Part shown: in pieces, positions 22,357 to 33,300 of the stretch
Layout of the letters: each line of letters opens with the position of its first letter
Numbering within the stretch: position 1 is the stretch's first letter
NCBI GenBank assembly: GCA_016929595.1
Contig: JAFGIN010000168.1
Coordinates: 1-36,909 of the forward strand
Direction of reading: 5' to 3'
Source of the DNA: Chitinispirillaceae bacterium
GTDB lineage: Bacteria > Fibrobacterota > Chitinivibrionia > Chitinivibrionales > Chitinispirillaceae
Length of the DNA stretch: 36,909 nt
Translations under genes and position numbers: made by a program
Notes under the pieces: model-generated
What the model saw: only the letters and a program-made list of their open reading frames with translations
What the model was told of the DNA's origin: nothing
Database searches by the model: none

Positions 22357-25300
22357 ATGAGGCATTCAACTAAAATGAAATGTACTTACAATACAAGATC
22401 CGGATCAGTAATTCAACTGTTAATTACAGTGCTCTTTTTGCTATCTGTGCAGGTAAAGGCTGATATAGCAGTAAAAGTTTTCGCACGCGATGAAGCACTT
22501 ACTGAAACAAATATCTCCAAACCGCGCATCTATATTCAGAATACCGGAGATGTTGCGTTAACCGGGGTAAAATTCTGCTACCATTTTACTACTGAAAATA
22601 GTAAAACACCGGTTCTTGAAAAGTATTACATTCCTGGTTTTAGTGTAGCTGTAATAACCTTGGCCTCCGGCTCTTATAAACTGGAATATACTCTTACCAG
22701 TACTTTGAATGTCGGCGCTACTGTTCCCGGAACTGATGGGAGTTGTGTCGGGCTTCACTATAACACCTGGGACGCCTGGGATAAAACAAATGATTTTTCA
22801 AACAACAGAAGTGCGGCATTTGTGGAAAACCAGTCGATACCAGTGTATTACCTGGGGGCCAGAATCTATGGGAATGAGCCCGGAGGCGGATCCATATCTC
22901 TACCGTCAATACCGGAAGCTGATATCAGACTTAATTCTTTCGCTCTTTACAGTACACAACAGACGGTAATTAAAGAGGGCAGTGTTTTTTCCGGCGGAGG
23001 TGCAGTCGGTTCAAATCTGTTTGTTGAAGTTAAAAATAGTGCAGTCATTCATGGTAATGTCGTGAGTGGCGGGAATGCGACACTATGGCACAATGTACTT
23101 ATTGATGGTGATATTATCCTTGGAGGGTTATTAACTCAGGAGGGAACAGGAAACACTTTCAGCAGTCTCCAGGAAGGGGTAAGTGTAACCACATTGTCAC
23201 TTCCCGATTATGCAGTAACAACTACAACCAACAATATCACTGTTAACCAGTCGGCAACGTTGCCGCTTGCTGCAGGTATTTATGGAGACCTCAATGTATT
23301 GCAGAATGCTACATTGAAATTATACCCGGGGAACTACACGTTCAGGAAGTTCTATATTGAAAACGGTGCTAAAGTCATTTTCATGATCGATGATTACCAG
23401 GATCAGATCGATATCTCATCATCGGGGGAATTCGATTTACAGGATCGGGCTGAACTGAAATTCAACACGTTGTCCTATGCACCATCAGTAAAGATTTATT
23501 CAAGAGATGCAAATATTCTCCGAATAGGTGTTGATGCGAAAACTGCCGGTATCATTACAGCACCGTTTGCGACAGTTAATATGTTTACCGGGGCACGCTG
23601 TGATGGTGCCATTTATGCCAAAGTTATTAATGTCGAGCCAGGTGCGATTATTAATAGTGCCTATGTTGATCCCAATAGAGATGATGATGGCGACGGGGTT
23701 CCGACAGGGATCGAAATCGACCCTGAGATCGGTACTGATCCAACCCGCCCGGATAGTTATAAGCCTGTTGCCATACCGGATAATGTGGTAATTGATAACA
23801 CAAAAACGGTAATTGTGAAGTATGATTTGTCTATGTTTTACAAATCCTACTCGCAAACAAAATTCATGACAGTTATTTATCCGGCTAATTCACTCGTTAA
23901 TCCTGAGAAACCTCTTATTTTGCAGCTTTTTGATCTGCCGCCGGCCGGTATACCACCGGTAAGCAGTTCTGGATATATACAGGTGGGAAAATATTTTCTC
24001 TTCAGTGGAAACGAAATTAAAACAGGCAATTCGGTTTACGCGGGAATTGTAGCACCAAACAATTCCATGCCGGGTTCATATAGCAGTGCATTATATGATG
24101 TAAGCACCAGTAACTGGAATTTTACTGATGTTGCTTTACTCCCTGATGATCCCATCTATTATTCACTGACAGTTGATGATTGTGTACCGGCACAAATCGA
24201 AGGCTTGGGGAGTGGCGGCGGAGGAGGAGGTGGTGGAGGCGGTGCTAGCAGCGGCAGGTATGCTGTTACTGCCGGGTACAAGAATACAACTGCCATTACC
24301 GGCTATTACGATAACAATACAATATTTTCATCCGGTGGAGCTCAGATAAAACTTGATTGCAAAATTGGTGAACTAACTGATGTAAGCTCGACAAATCCGG
24401 GTACAATTGTTGTCAATTACACCGACTTGTCTGGTTTAACATCGCCTCCTCCGTATACATTTACTCTGCAATATTTCAGCGAAACAGGTATTTATTGTAA
24501 ATCTTCATTTGATACACCAAACGGCGGCTACAGAATAAATAGTGTAACAGTTACGTTAAATAATGCCGCTGGTACGGCTTATCCGCCAGTTGTGAAGACG
24601 GTTAATCGGGAAGCAGCCATTGGAGAATCATTCTGTATTGATATTGTCTGCAGCCAGGCAAATCTTAACAGCACCGAATCGTACAGCTTTTATAAAGCAT
24701 CATCATTAGAGTTCGAATCTGCATCTCTTGATGGTGAAGGACTTATCTATCGCGATGGGACGGGTTTCTTATTCAGCTATTTCTTAAAAGATCATCTTGG
24801 CTCAGTTCGCATGGTTCTGGATGTGGACAGATTTGGCAATAGTACTATCGGTGAAGCGTTAATGTACCTGCCGTACGGTAACTCTTTCGATGTCACCGAA
24901 GTGGGACCTTCCATGACAGGTATGCTTAGAGAGAAATTCACCGGGAAGGAGTATGATGAGGAGGGGGCAGGGGGTGGAATATCTGCCTATAACTTTGAAG
25001 CTCGAATGTATGATCCTTCTATCGGGATGTTTTTAAGTGTAGATCCAGCGGGGGAATTTTTTAATTCTTACCGGTATACAGTTAATCCTTTGGGCCATGT
25101 AGATTTAACAGGGCTGAGCTCAACGCCCTACCTGAGTTATCAGGATTTCAGCCTGTTCAATACTTGGGAATACCAGACTGATTACCAAAACCACTGGTTT
25201 TCTTCAGCAGCTCTCGATTTTGGTGGATTCTTATATTCTGGAATTGGTGGATGGGCGAATGTTGCCACTAATGCTATTTTTGGTACCTTCAACTCAATCG

Positions 25301-25845
25301 ATGAGGGGTTGTACTCTATAGGGTTAGATGAGGGAATGCAGGCAAATTTAATGGCTTGGTCACAATCAACTGCCTTTCCCTGGGATGATTTAGGTGCATA
25401 CACAATAAATGCACCAAAGGGAATCGCAAATTACGGTAAAGCCCTTTCTTCTTCGTTTAAGACACCTGCCGATGATATCTTAAGAATATCAGATGATGCA
25501 TTCGTAAGGTTTGATCCTACAGCGTTTGATGCTTCAATTAACGAATTGGGGATACAGTCGAGATTTTTTCAAGACAACAAAGTATGGCTTACCAAATACA
25601 GTGACATTAAAAATATTGATAATGCAAAGGATCTTGAAACAGTCCTATACAGGCAAAATTTATGGCCGAATGTACAAGGAAAGTTTACAAGCGGTGCCAC
25701 CCTTCGGTTGGTTAACAATGTGGATGATGCAATTTATGCCGGCAAGACAAACATGGTGGACGGAATTCGCCAATGGCGAGTTACTCGGAATATTACACCT
25801 ACTGATGCAAGCCATGTAATAATACGATTACCTTATAAAAAATAA
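22357..25845 (+). CDS. Secreted modular polymorphic toxin: CBM3-like, beta-helix, Rhs core, C-terminal toxin
   Basis: A 1162-aa protein (the ATG at 22375 is an alternative start). A signal peptide (QLLITVLFLLSVQVKA) is followed by a CBM3-like module, about 38-185: KPRIYIQNTGDVALTGVKF, then LHYNTWDAWDKTNDFS and IPVYYLGARIYGNEP, close to the CBM3 'H..dWs.yd.tNDYS ... vy..G...wG.eP' pattern. Next come beta-helical turns (about 190-440), a thrombospondin-3/Ca-binding-like DPNRDDDGDGVPTG, and ten glycines (620-629). The Rhs core starts near 808 (FLKDHLGSVRMVLD) and ends near 919 with MYDPSIGMFLSVDPAG ... VDLTGL. The last ~240 residues are the variable toxin region, ending in a domain of about 85 residues (WLTKYSDIKNI, LYRQNLWPNVQGKF, GIRQWRV). 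Confidence 0.85.
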   Translation: MRHSTKMKCTYNTRSGSVIQLLITVLFLLSVQVKADIAVKVFARDEALTETNISKPRIYIQNTGDVALTGVKFCYHFTTENSKTPVLEKYYIPGFSVAVITLASGSYKLEYTLTSTLNVGATVPGTDGSCVGLHYNTWDAWDKTNDFSNNRSAAFVENQSIPVYYLGARIYGNEPGGGSISLPSIPEADIRLNSFALYSTQQTVIKEGSVFSGGGAVGSNLFVEVKNSAVIHGNVVSGGNATLWHNVLIDGDIILGGLLTQEGTGNTFSSLQEGVSVTTLSLPDYAVTTTTNNITVNQSATLPLAAGIYGDLNVLQNATLKLYPGNYTFRKFYIENGAKVIFMIDDYQDQIDISSSGEFDLQDRAELKFNTLSYAPSVKIYSRDANILRIGVDAKTAGIITAPFATVNMFTGARCDGAIYAKVINVEPGAIINSAYVDPNRDDDGDGVPTGIEIDPEIGTDPTRPDSYKPVAIPDNVVIDNTKTVIVKYDLSMFYKSYSQTKFMTVIYPANSLVNPEKPLILQLFDLPPAGIPPVSSSGYIQVGKYFLFSGNEIKTGNSVYAGIVAPNNSMPGSYSSALYDVSTSNWNFTDVALLPDDPIYYSLTVDDCVPAQIEGLGSGGGGGGGGGGASSGRYAVTAGYKNTTAITGYYDNNTIFSSGGAQIKLDCKIGELTDVSSTNPGTIVVNYTDLSGLTSPPPYTFTLQYFSETGIYCKSSFDTPNGGYRINSVTVTLNNAAGTAYPPVVKTVNREAAIGESFCIDIVCSQANLNSTESYSFYKASSLEFESASLDGEGLIYRDGTGFLFSYFLKDHLGSVRMVLDVDRFGNSTIGEALMYLPYGNSFDVTEVGPSMTGMLREKFTGKEYDEEGAGGGISAYNFEARMYDPSIGMFLSVDPAGEFFNSYRYTVNPLGHVDLTGLSSTPYLSYQDFSLFNTWEYQTDYQNHWFSSAALDFGGFLYSGIGGWANVATNAIFGTFNSIDEGLYSIGLDEGMQANLMAWSQSTAFPWDDLGAYTINAPKGIANYGKALSSSFKTPADDILRISDDAFVRFDPTAFDASINELGIQSRFFQDNKVWLTKYSDIKNIDNAKDLETVLYRQNLWPNVQGKFTSGATLRLVNNVDDAIYAGKTNMVDGIRQWRVTRNITPTDASHVIIRLPYKK

Positions 25846-25858
25846 AGGCGAATATCTT

Positions 25859-26101
25859 ATGGAAAATTACAAAGAAGAAATACTCAAATTTTTGCCTATT
25901 AAGGGAAACATTGGCTATACCGAATATGGCAGCAAAGTTGTACCAGTCATCAAACTCTATAAAGAACTTTCTACTTATGAAGAACGGAGCCATTTCCAAG
26001 ATGCGCTTGAGGAAATTTTATCGGATAAAAATGAAGAGATTAGAAAGTTTGGGGTTGATATTTGTTTAGGTTTCTTTGCTTTTAGAAAATCCTTTGATTG
26101 A
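25859..26101 (+). CDS. Probable immunity protein for the upstream Rhs toxin
   Basis: An 80-aa soluble, acidic, mostly helical protein (EEILKFLPIKGN ... YEERSHFQDALEEILSD) without a signal peptide. It starts 13 bases after the stop of the 1162-aa toxin-like gene with an AAAGG site. This is the standard place and size for the immunity gene of a polymorphic toxin. No family is recognised; the assignment rests on position, size and lack of export signal. A cytoplasmic immunity protein would fit a toxin acting in the cytoplasm of sibling cells. Confidence 0.65.
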   Translation: MENYKEEILKFLPIKGNIGYTEYGSKVVPVIKLYKELSTYEERSHFQDALEEILSDKNEEIRKFGVDICLGFFAFRKSFD

Positions 26102-26266
26102 TTATTACTAATATCTGTAAATTTAATGTGTACTTTATATTTGGGTTTAAAAAAGATAGTAATAAAAAGCTGTGATTTAAACACGACAAGAATATTAATC
26201 AATAAAGTTATTAATATAATATCCAAATCGTTAACTGTAATGACTGAAAAATAAGAAAAATATCCA

Positions 26267-26764
26267 ATGAAAAATACAAAACCATACATCCTGATCCTAA
26301 CCCTCCTGACTCTCTCAAGCGCCTTCGAACTCGCTCTCAACAGCGGAGGCGTCGAGTGGGGTCTTGAAGGTAAACGGCATTTCAAACTCTTGAACTCCTA
26401 TGAATTCTATATTGTAAAAAATGAAACCATGCGTAAAGGCTTTTCAACCGGATTACATTTTCAGTGGCTTAACCTGCGCAGGGATGAATTCCAATTGAAT
26501 TTTCTCAGTGGCGCTTTTTTCAGATATTATAGTGCAAAGTATTCAAATGAAAAGAATTACGTATACCAATACGGTTTACAGGTATTTGATATCGAGCCGG
26601 AACTTAAAATAAATGAACATATGTCAATTTTTATAAGAAAGAGTATTATCAATGCTGGTCTCGGAAAGGCACAGTGGGTCTCTTTTGGTGATTATGATAG
26701 TGGAAGAGCATATTTATTTGAACTACTTTCCAGCTCAAAAGTCGGAATAAGGTATTCCTTTTAG
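26267..26764 (+). CDS. Secreted beta-rich protein, paralog A
   Basis: A 165-aa protein with a short signal peptide (NTKPYILILTLLTLSSA, cleavage near FEL). The mature part starts ELALNSGGVEWGLEGKRHFK and continues as alternating strands (FSTGLHFQWLNLRRDEFQLN), ending in VGIRYSF. The terminal aromatic residue after a strand is the classical outer-membrane barrel ending. It is clearly related to the next gene (GKRHFKLLN against GKRHFKILN; WLNLRRDEFQLNF against WISLRKERLSVNF). Ribosome site is weak. It sits between the toxin-immunity pair and the giant Tc-like gene. No known family recognised. Confidence 0.7.
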   Translation: MKNTKPYILILTLLTLSSAFELALNSGGVEWGLEGKRHFKLLNSYEFYIVKNETMRKGFSTGLHFQWLNLRRDEFQLNFLSGAFFRYYSAKYSNEKNYVYQYGLQVFDIEPELKINEHMSIFIRKSIINAGLGKAQWVSFGDYDSGRAYLFELLSSSKVGIRYSF

Positions 26765-26782
26765 CTTTGTGTAAGATGATTA

Positions 26783-27268
26783 ATGCATAAAATAAAAGTT
26801 TTAACCATATTGATTCTTCTAATCTGTGCAGCTTCAGCATTCGAAATCGGTTTAAGCCAGCGCGGATTTGAGCTCGGGTTCAGCGGAAAGAGGCATTTTA
26901 AAATACTCAATATTTATGATGTGGCATTAAGCAATGAAGAATTTGACAGTAGAGTAAGTTTACTGATACAATGGATTAGTCTCCGTAAAGAAAGATTATC
27001 TGTTAATTTTTCAAGCAGTGTAGGGTTAGGATTTAACGGAGGCATACCGCTTGAAGTTGGTATTATAAATTTCGAACCGGAAATCATGATCGGAAAAAAT
27101 GCATCATTTTATATGAGAGGGAGCCTGTTCGGGATGCTCTTTGAATTTCAGTCGTATGGTCTGGAGCATTACACATACACAGGGCTTATAGCTCCAGGAA
27201 TCCGTGATTTGAGAAACGAGAAAAATATTATAATCGGGATACGGTTAAAATTTAAAAACAGACAATAA
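26783..27268 (+). CDS. Secreted beta-rich protein, paralog B
   Basis: A 161-aa protein with a signal peptide (KVLTILILLICAASA, then FEIGLSQRGFELGF). It is the tandem paralog of the preceding gene, 18 bases downstream: shared SAFE at the cleavage region, G-KRHFK-LN, the W-(I/L)-(N/S)-L-R segment, the FEPE/IEPE segment and a similar strand pattern. It ends in IIIGIRLKFKNRQ, extending past the usual barrel end. Probable outer-membrane or periplasmic beta-barrel-like protein. It is followed after 48 bases by the 2937-aa gene, with which it is likely cotranscribed. Confidence 0.7.
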   Translation: MHKIKVLTILILLICAASAFEIGLSQRGFELGFSGKRHFKILNIYDVALSNEEFDSRVSLLIQWISLRKERLSVNFSSSVGLGFNGGIPLEVGIINFEPEIMIGKNASFYMRGSLFGMLFEFQSYGLEHYTYTGLIAPGIRDLRNEKNIIIGIRLKFKNRQ

Positions 27269-27316
27269 TTACATTTGAAAAAAAATATGATATTCTATAT
27301 GGGGAGAATACAAATA

Positions 27317-30300
27317 ATGAATGTTTGTAAGGCAGTATTTATATTTTTATACATGGTTTCCATTGTATTTGCCGATGGCGGTACATCGACTGAAGATGTT
27401 AATCCGTTTAACGAGTTCATGCAGCCCAGTGGTGGTGTAAACCTGTTTTCGGGAGATGCCGGGTTTCCTTTTCCAGTGTACAGTTTAAGCGGTCGTAACG
27501 GAATGAATGTTGATATAAAGTTTCAATATTCATCGAATATATATGCAAAAGTGCGGGCCCGTAATGATATCGCTCCAACAGGTGTTATCGGTCTTGGCTG
27601 GGCTTTTGGTGTCGGTAAAGTGGTCAGTGAGCATAACAATACTGCAAAATATGATGATGATACCTATTACTGGCAATCGCCTGAGGGGTTACAGAAAAAA
27701 CTGTTTGTTAAAAGCGGGAACAGCTTCTATATCGAAGATATGCCGTACTGGAAAGTCGAACGTAAAGTCGCAGATGGTCTGGTAACCGGGTGGGAGTTTA
27801 CCGACAAAGGTGGAAAAAAATATTTCTACGGTAATCCTGGTGGGGCTTTCAGTACTAATAAGGCAACAAGATATACGATTTACTGTGCAACTTCCGGATA
27901 TGTCGGACCAAATCTCAGCGCCTGTGCAGAACTGTACCCTTATATCTGGGACCTCGCCTGCGTTTCTGACTTGTTCAATAATAAAGTGCACTATACATAT
28001 GAACAGAAGTCTGAAAGATTTGATCCAACAATGGACCTTTATTATACACGTGCATCCTATATAAAAGAGATAAAGAACCCGCAGGGAGACAAGATCGAGT
28101 TTACCTACAAAGAAAAGGATGATCCCCGTGAATATTATGGGTACCACTCCAGATATCAGAAAGCCAGCAGATATGTTGATGTATTTGAAAAAGAGTATCT
28201 TTCCGAAATGCTTGTTACCGTACAAAACAATGCGCAAAGGAAATACACGTTCGGATATAAGGTTATATCATTAATCGATGATACAAAAAATTCCAAAACA
28301 CCTGAATTACGGGATTGTTTTGCAAAGCGGCTTCTAACCAGTATAAAAGAATATACGTTCGATGCAGGTAAACAAAAGCTCCTGAACGCTACCGGGTTTT
28401 CGTACTATGAAGACAAAAAAGTAAAAGGTAGTGCAGCTAGTATCAATAAGCAAAAAGAAAATTATAATTTTGGGGCACTGAAAGAGATATTGTTGCCAAG
28501 GTGTGGAAAGATTTCTTATGAGTATGAAAAACAGGAGTTGACGCTGTCTTCCAAAGGGATGTTCTCGAGTGTCGATCCTGAAATTAAAGAAATCGTGGAT
28601 AATGCGGAGTATGTTGCAGGTGGAGTTACTGAAGATGGTATTGATTTCGCTGTTTTGGCATATGAAAAGACTGCTACGGACATTAAGTTGTTAATTGTAT
28701 ATTGGGATGGGATTGAGTGGAGAAAACAAAAATTGAATGTAAGCACAGATGACAAATATCTGAAAGCGTTTACGGGAAGCAATTATATCGTTTTAATTAC
28801 AAAGCAAAACATTAGTACTGATACCTACCGATTTGGATTTAATTTTTGCAGTTACTCAAGTAAGAATAAGGAGTTTATAATAAAAAATGAAAGTATAGCT
28901 AATTCTTATCAAATAGGCACCTACATATCGGAACCAAAAGTCTTAATATCTGGAGATAATGTATTAGTTACGGATTTGATAGAAAATTATAATGACATTA
29001 CATATTCACGTATAATAGGCTCGATAGGTGTTAATTTTGCACCATACACAGCAAATGTAAGGACGAAACTGTTTTCGTATAATAAAAACAGTAACAGCTG
29101 GAGTAACACAATAAACAGACTTGATTTACTATGTTTTGGAGAATTTGATGGCCCATCTGATCTTTGGAAAGATCGGAAGACTTACAGATATGATTTTATA
29201 CTAGGTAATAACTATTTAATAAAATGTAAGTTCGCTGGCAATGGGGAAGACTATATAACGCAGATCGAAGAAAGTAATTTTAGTGTAACAAAGAGTTTTG
29301 AAGAATGCTGTGAAGATAATGATGTTTTTAGATGGGCTGACCAATTTAAAGATTTAGAGGTATTCAGGTTTGATGGTACCAGTTGGAATAGTCAATCATA
29401 TTCTTTTCACCAGCTTGGTGGGAGACGTGTTTTTGTTGGTGAAGATTATTTTGTAATCTACTATAAACCAGGTACTTGGGCTAATGAGATTGCATACATT
29501 TACCGTTGGGATGGGGATAGTTGGGCCAGTGAACGGCATGAAATTATACATGCAAAAAATTTTGAAGTAACAACGGGTCATGATTTTTTCGCAATAGACA
29601 GGCCTATTACAAACAATCTCGATCTTTTCAGCTGGAATGGTGAAAACTGGAATAAACAGGTAGATCGAGAATATTATAATAAAAATATTGATTTCAAAAC
29701 AGGAAACGATTTTTTAACCCTTCGGTATGCAAATCACAGTTTCGGACGTGGAAAAAACTGGCATTTAAAAGAAAATTTTAAAGTATGGAATAAATTTAAA
29801 AATAAGTTGGATTTCACGCACGGAAGTAACATTGGTTTAGGTAAAAAAATAGAAAAAACATTTGACGTTGGCCGCGATTTTATTGTAGCAAGTAGAAATA
29901 AAGATCAGAACAGGAATGCCGTACACGATTTAACGTTTAATGCGCTGAAGTTTAATGGTTTAAACTGGGAAACAGAGAAAATTTACAGCGAGTTCACCAA
30001 AAATAAAGAGGAGATGAAAGATCCGCAACCAAATGCCTTTGGCCAATCCTTTTATATAAAAAAGAATGCCGGAAATACAAAGGAACTGCTTTTTTATAAA
30101 AAATTTCAAAACTCATTCAGTGAACCTATCTTCGTTTATTCTGTAACGAATAAAAAGATATACGATGGATTACATACAGATCCAATGGTTATTAATTATG
30201 ACTATAATATCGATGGAAATTGCTACTATAATCTGCAGGCTGGTACAGCTGAATTCGAGAAGGTAACAGTAACTGACGGCAGTGGTGGTTCGACAGTATA

Positions 30301-33300
30301 TAAATTTATCTGTGGAGCTAACATTGTGGATGGATTGGGAAATATCACCTATAATCGGCGCGTTCTTGAAGGGCAACTTGAACAAAAGACGATACTTGAT
30401 AAAACCGGTGGTGTTGTTTCAAATGAAAAATATAGTTATGGAATTGTAGATAATACTGATGTTAATGAGTGGCCGAGTGAAATGTATTATACATACAACA
30501 GTAAAATTGAAAAGACAAACTTTGGTATTGTACAAACAGTTGAAAATACGATAGATCTGGCGAATGGTGAGATAAAGGAGAGTAAAGAGACTGGAGGCAG
30601 CAGGCAACTGATTACAAAAAACATCTACCCATCTGATATAAGCTCACTTATAATACCAGAATATGAAAAGATGATGGAAAAAAATATCATCGGGTCGCCT
30701 CTACAGACGACGATCTATTCAACAAATACAGACCCGGGAAACGCTGTTTCTTCAAGTGTCAATACCTGGAAAATAAATAATGACATTGTAGTACCTGATG
30801 CAACCTATTCATGGAAAACTAAATCCGGAGTTTCTACGTATTCGGATTACGACTTTGATGTCGAAACCATGAACACTACATATGTAAAAAGGAGTGAGAT
30901 CGTTTGCAGAACAGCATTTGGACAGGTAACTGAAGAAAAACTTGCTATGAATAAAAGTAAATCCAAATATCTGAGTACTGCAAATTTTTACGGGCATCAG
31001 AGTTGTTTGCCAATAGCAACAGCCAAAGGGGCACATTATACAGAATGTGCGTTTTTAACGGGAGATTATTCTGACGCGCTCGTCGCTGATGGGGTAGAGT
31101 ATATCGATGGAGAACAGCAATGGGTAAATGGTAATGCTGCTATTGTTTTGCCAGTTATACAACATTTTGGCGAGCAGGTACTTGCGTTAAAAAATGCCAA
31201 GTATATCCAGAAAAAAATCGCGGGTGCAAATCTGAAAGGAGATTATATTTTTTCCGCCTGGTGTGTTGCTTCCGGTACAGGAACCGGGCATAAAATACAT
31301 TTGGATGCACTCAAAGGTACTTCGAATGATGATATTACCGGTAGCTTGAAAACTGGTGCATTTGATGTTGTAAATGGTGAATGGAAAAAGGTTTTCAGGG
31401 TAATCACTGCAGAACAGATTAAAACATTGCCGGCAGGAAGTGATCTCACTTTGAAAATTACAGCGGAAACGGGAACTGAAATTAATGTTGAAGATGTCAG
31501 GTTTTACCCAAAATCTGCATTGGTAAAAACATACTTTTATGATCCAAGGTGGAAATCGAAAACTGCAGAAGTAGACGAGAACAATAACCCATCAAACATA
31601 ACAGAATATGATACATTTGGTTTTGTTGAACGCACTAAAAAAAGAAGCGCAACTGGTGTCGAAACACCGATCCAGACCTTTTCCAGAACCTATATGAATT
31701 GTTTCCCGGAGGAATCACCAAAACTCGGTTATATTATTGTAAATACTAGCGTTGTCAAAATTGAAAATGGCGTTCCCTCGTATATTAATTTGAATGGTTC
31801 TAAAAGTGCAAAAGTGGTTGCAACTGCAGAAAATTTGAACTCTACAATAGCAATAAATGGGGATGTAAGTAATGAGCATACTACATCTAAAGAGATTGAA
31901 TTGGCAAGTGGAGCGAATGGGCCGGTTGTAGTGTCGGTAATTGAACCCAACGGTGATCTTTCGACACCAGGAACATATAAGGATTACTATCTTTATATCA
32001 ACAATCCACGATTATGCGCAAATCTCCAAAAAGAGGGTATTGTTGATGCATATTCAAATTCAATTGTTTTAACCGAATTTAACGGTTTACTTACAATCAT
32101 TGCAGCCGAACCTGCACGCGTAACAATTAAACAGTTAAGCAGTGGGATATGGCAGGATATTCATAACCTGACTGGAATTTATTCGAAAGTAAAAGCGACT
32201 GTGTATAACAGCAATTTATTCATTGGGATGCTGGATGAAGAAAATGCAGGTAAACTTAAAATGTACCAGATAACCGGGGCTACAATAACAGATATAACTT
32301 CAGATATATCTACAGCAAGTATTGTTGATTTCTCCCTCACAACTAATGCCAGTGGAGATATCGTTGCAGGTTTTATAGCCGATGAAGCTGAAGAACTTAC
32401 TGGTACAGCTGGTGATGAACTGGTGGAAAAAGCATTTGTTAAAGTGTACAATGGCGCACAATGGGGTGCACTAGGTGCTGACCATGGAAAAGTATCTGAA
32501 GCCGTTACTAACGAAATCTCACTTGGGAGAAATAGTTCCGGAATAATTTGTTCATATTTGATTAATGACGAATTGCAGGATGGGATTGGGATAAAGAATT
32601 TTGCAAGTGGTACCTGGAATGCTTATGCCGGCGGTACTGTTACAAATGCAGCAGTTACAAATCATGCAATGAAGATTGACCAGAGTGGAAAAGTATTTGT
32701 CTCTTTCATTGCCTATGGTGATTTTTTCACCGAAACAGGATTTAATCGGCTTGATGGCGTAAGTGCTTTGCGTGTAAAAACCTTACAGAGTGGTGTTTGG
32801 GTTGACGCACAATCCGGAAAGGAAAATATCTGCTATATTAACGACAAAGACAAATATGGATTCCATGTTATAAATTCTATTCCCTTTTTATTCTTTTCCA
32901 ATGAATCAAATGAAAATGCTGTCACAATTATCAAACTTGCTAATACCGGTTGGGAACCTGTTGGAAATTACACGGCATTGAAGATGGGTTCCACTATTCA
33001 GGCGTTTTACAATTCCGGTTCCTCTACAAAGTATATTGTACATAAAAATGAAAACAGTGGACAGTTTGATCTGGTAGAAGATGCTGGTTCATGTGGGAAT
33101 GTATTTTTAGAAAATCTGCAAGTTATGCAGAATACAGCAAATGTTGTTCTTTACCCTGCATTTAATTCATACACCTATAATTATGATCTGATAGCTAACA
33201 GCGCACAGCCAACATTGACCATCAGTGGTGTGGCAAATGGATCTAATGTAATAAGCATTGATGGCGATCAAGTTACTAACAAGAGTATTTATATAGATGG

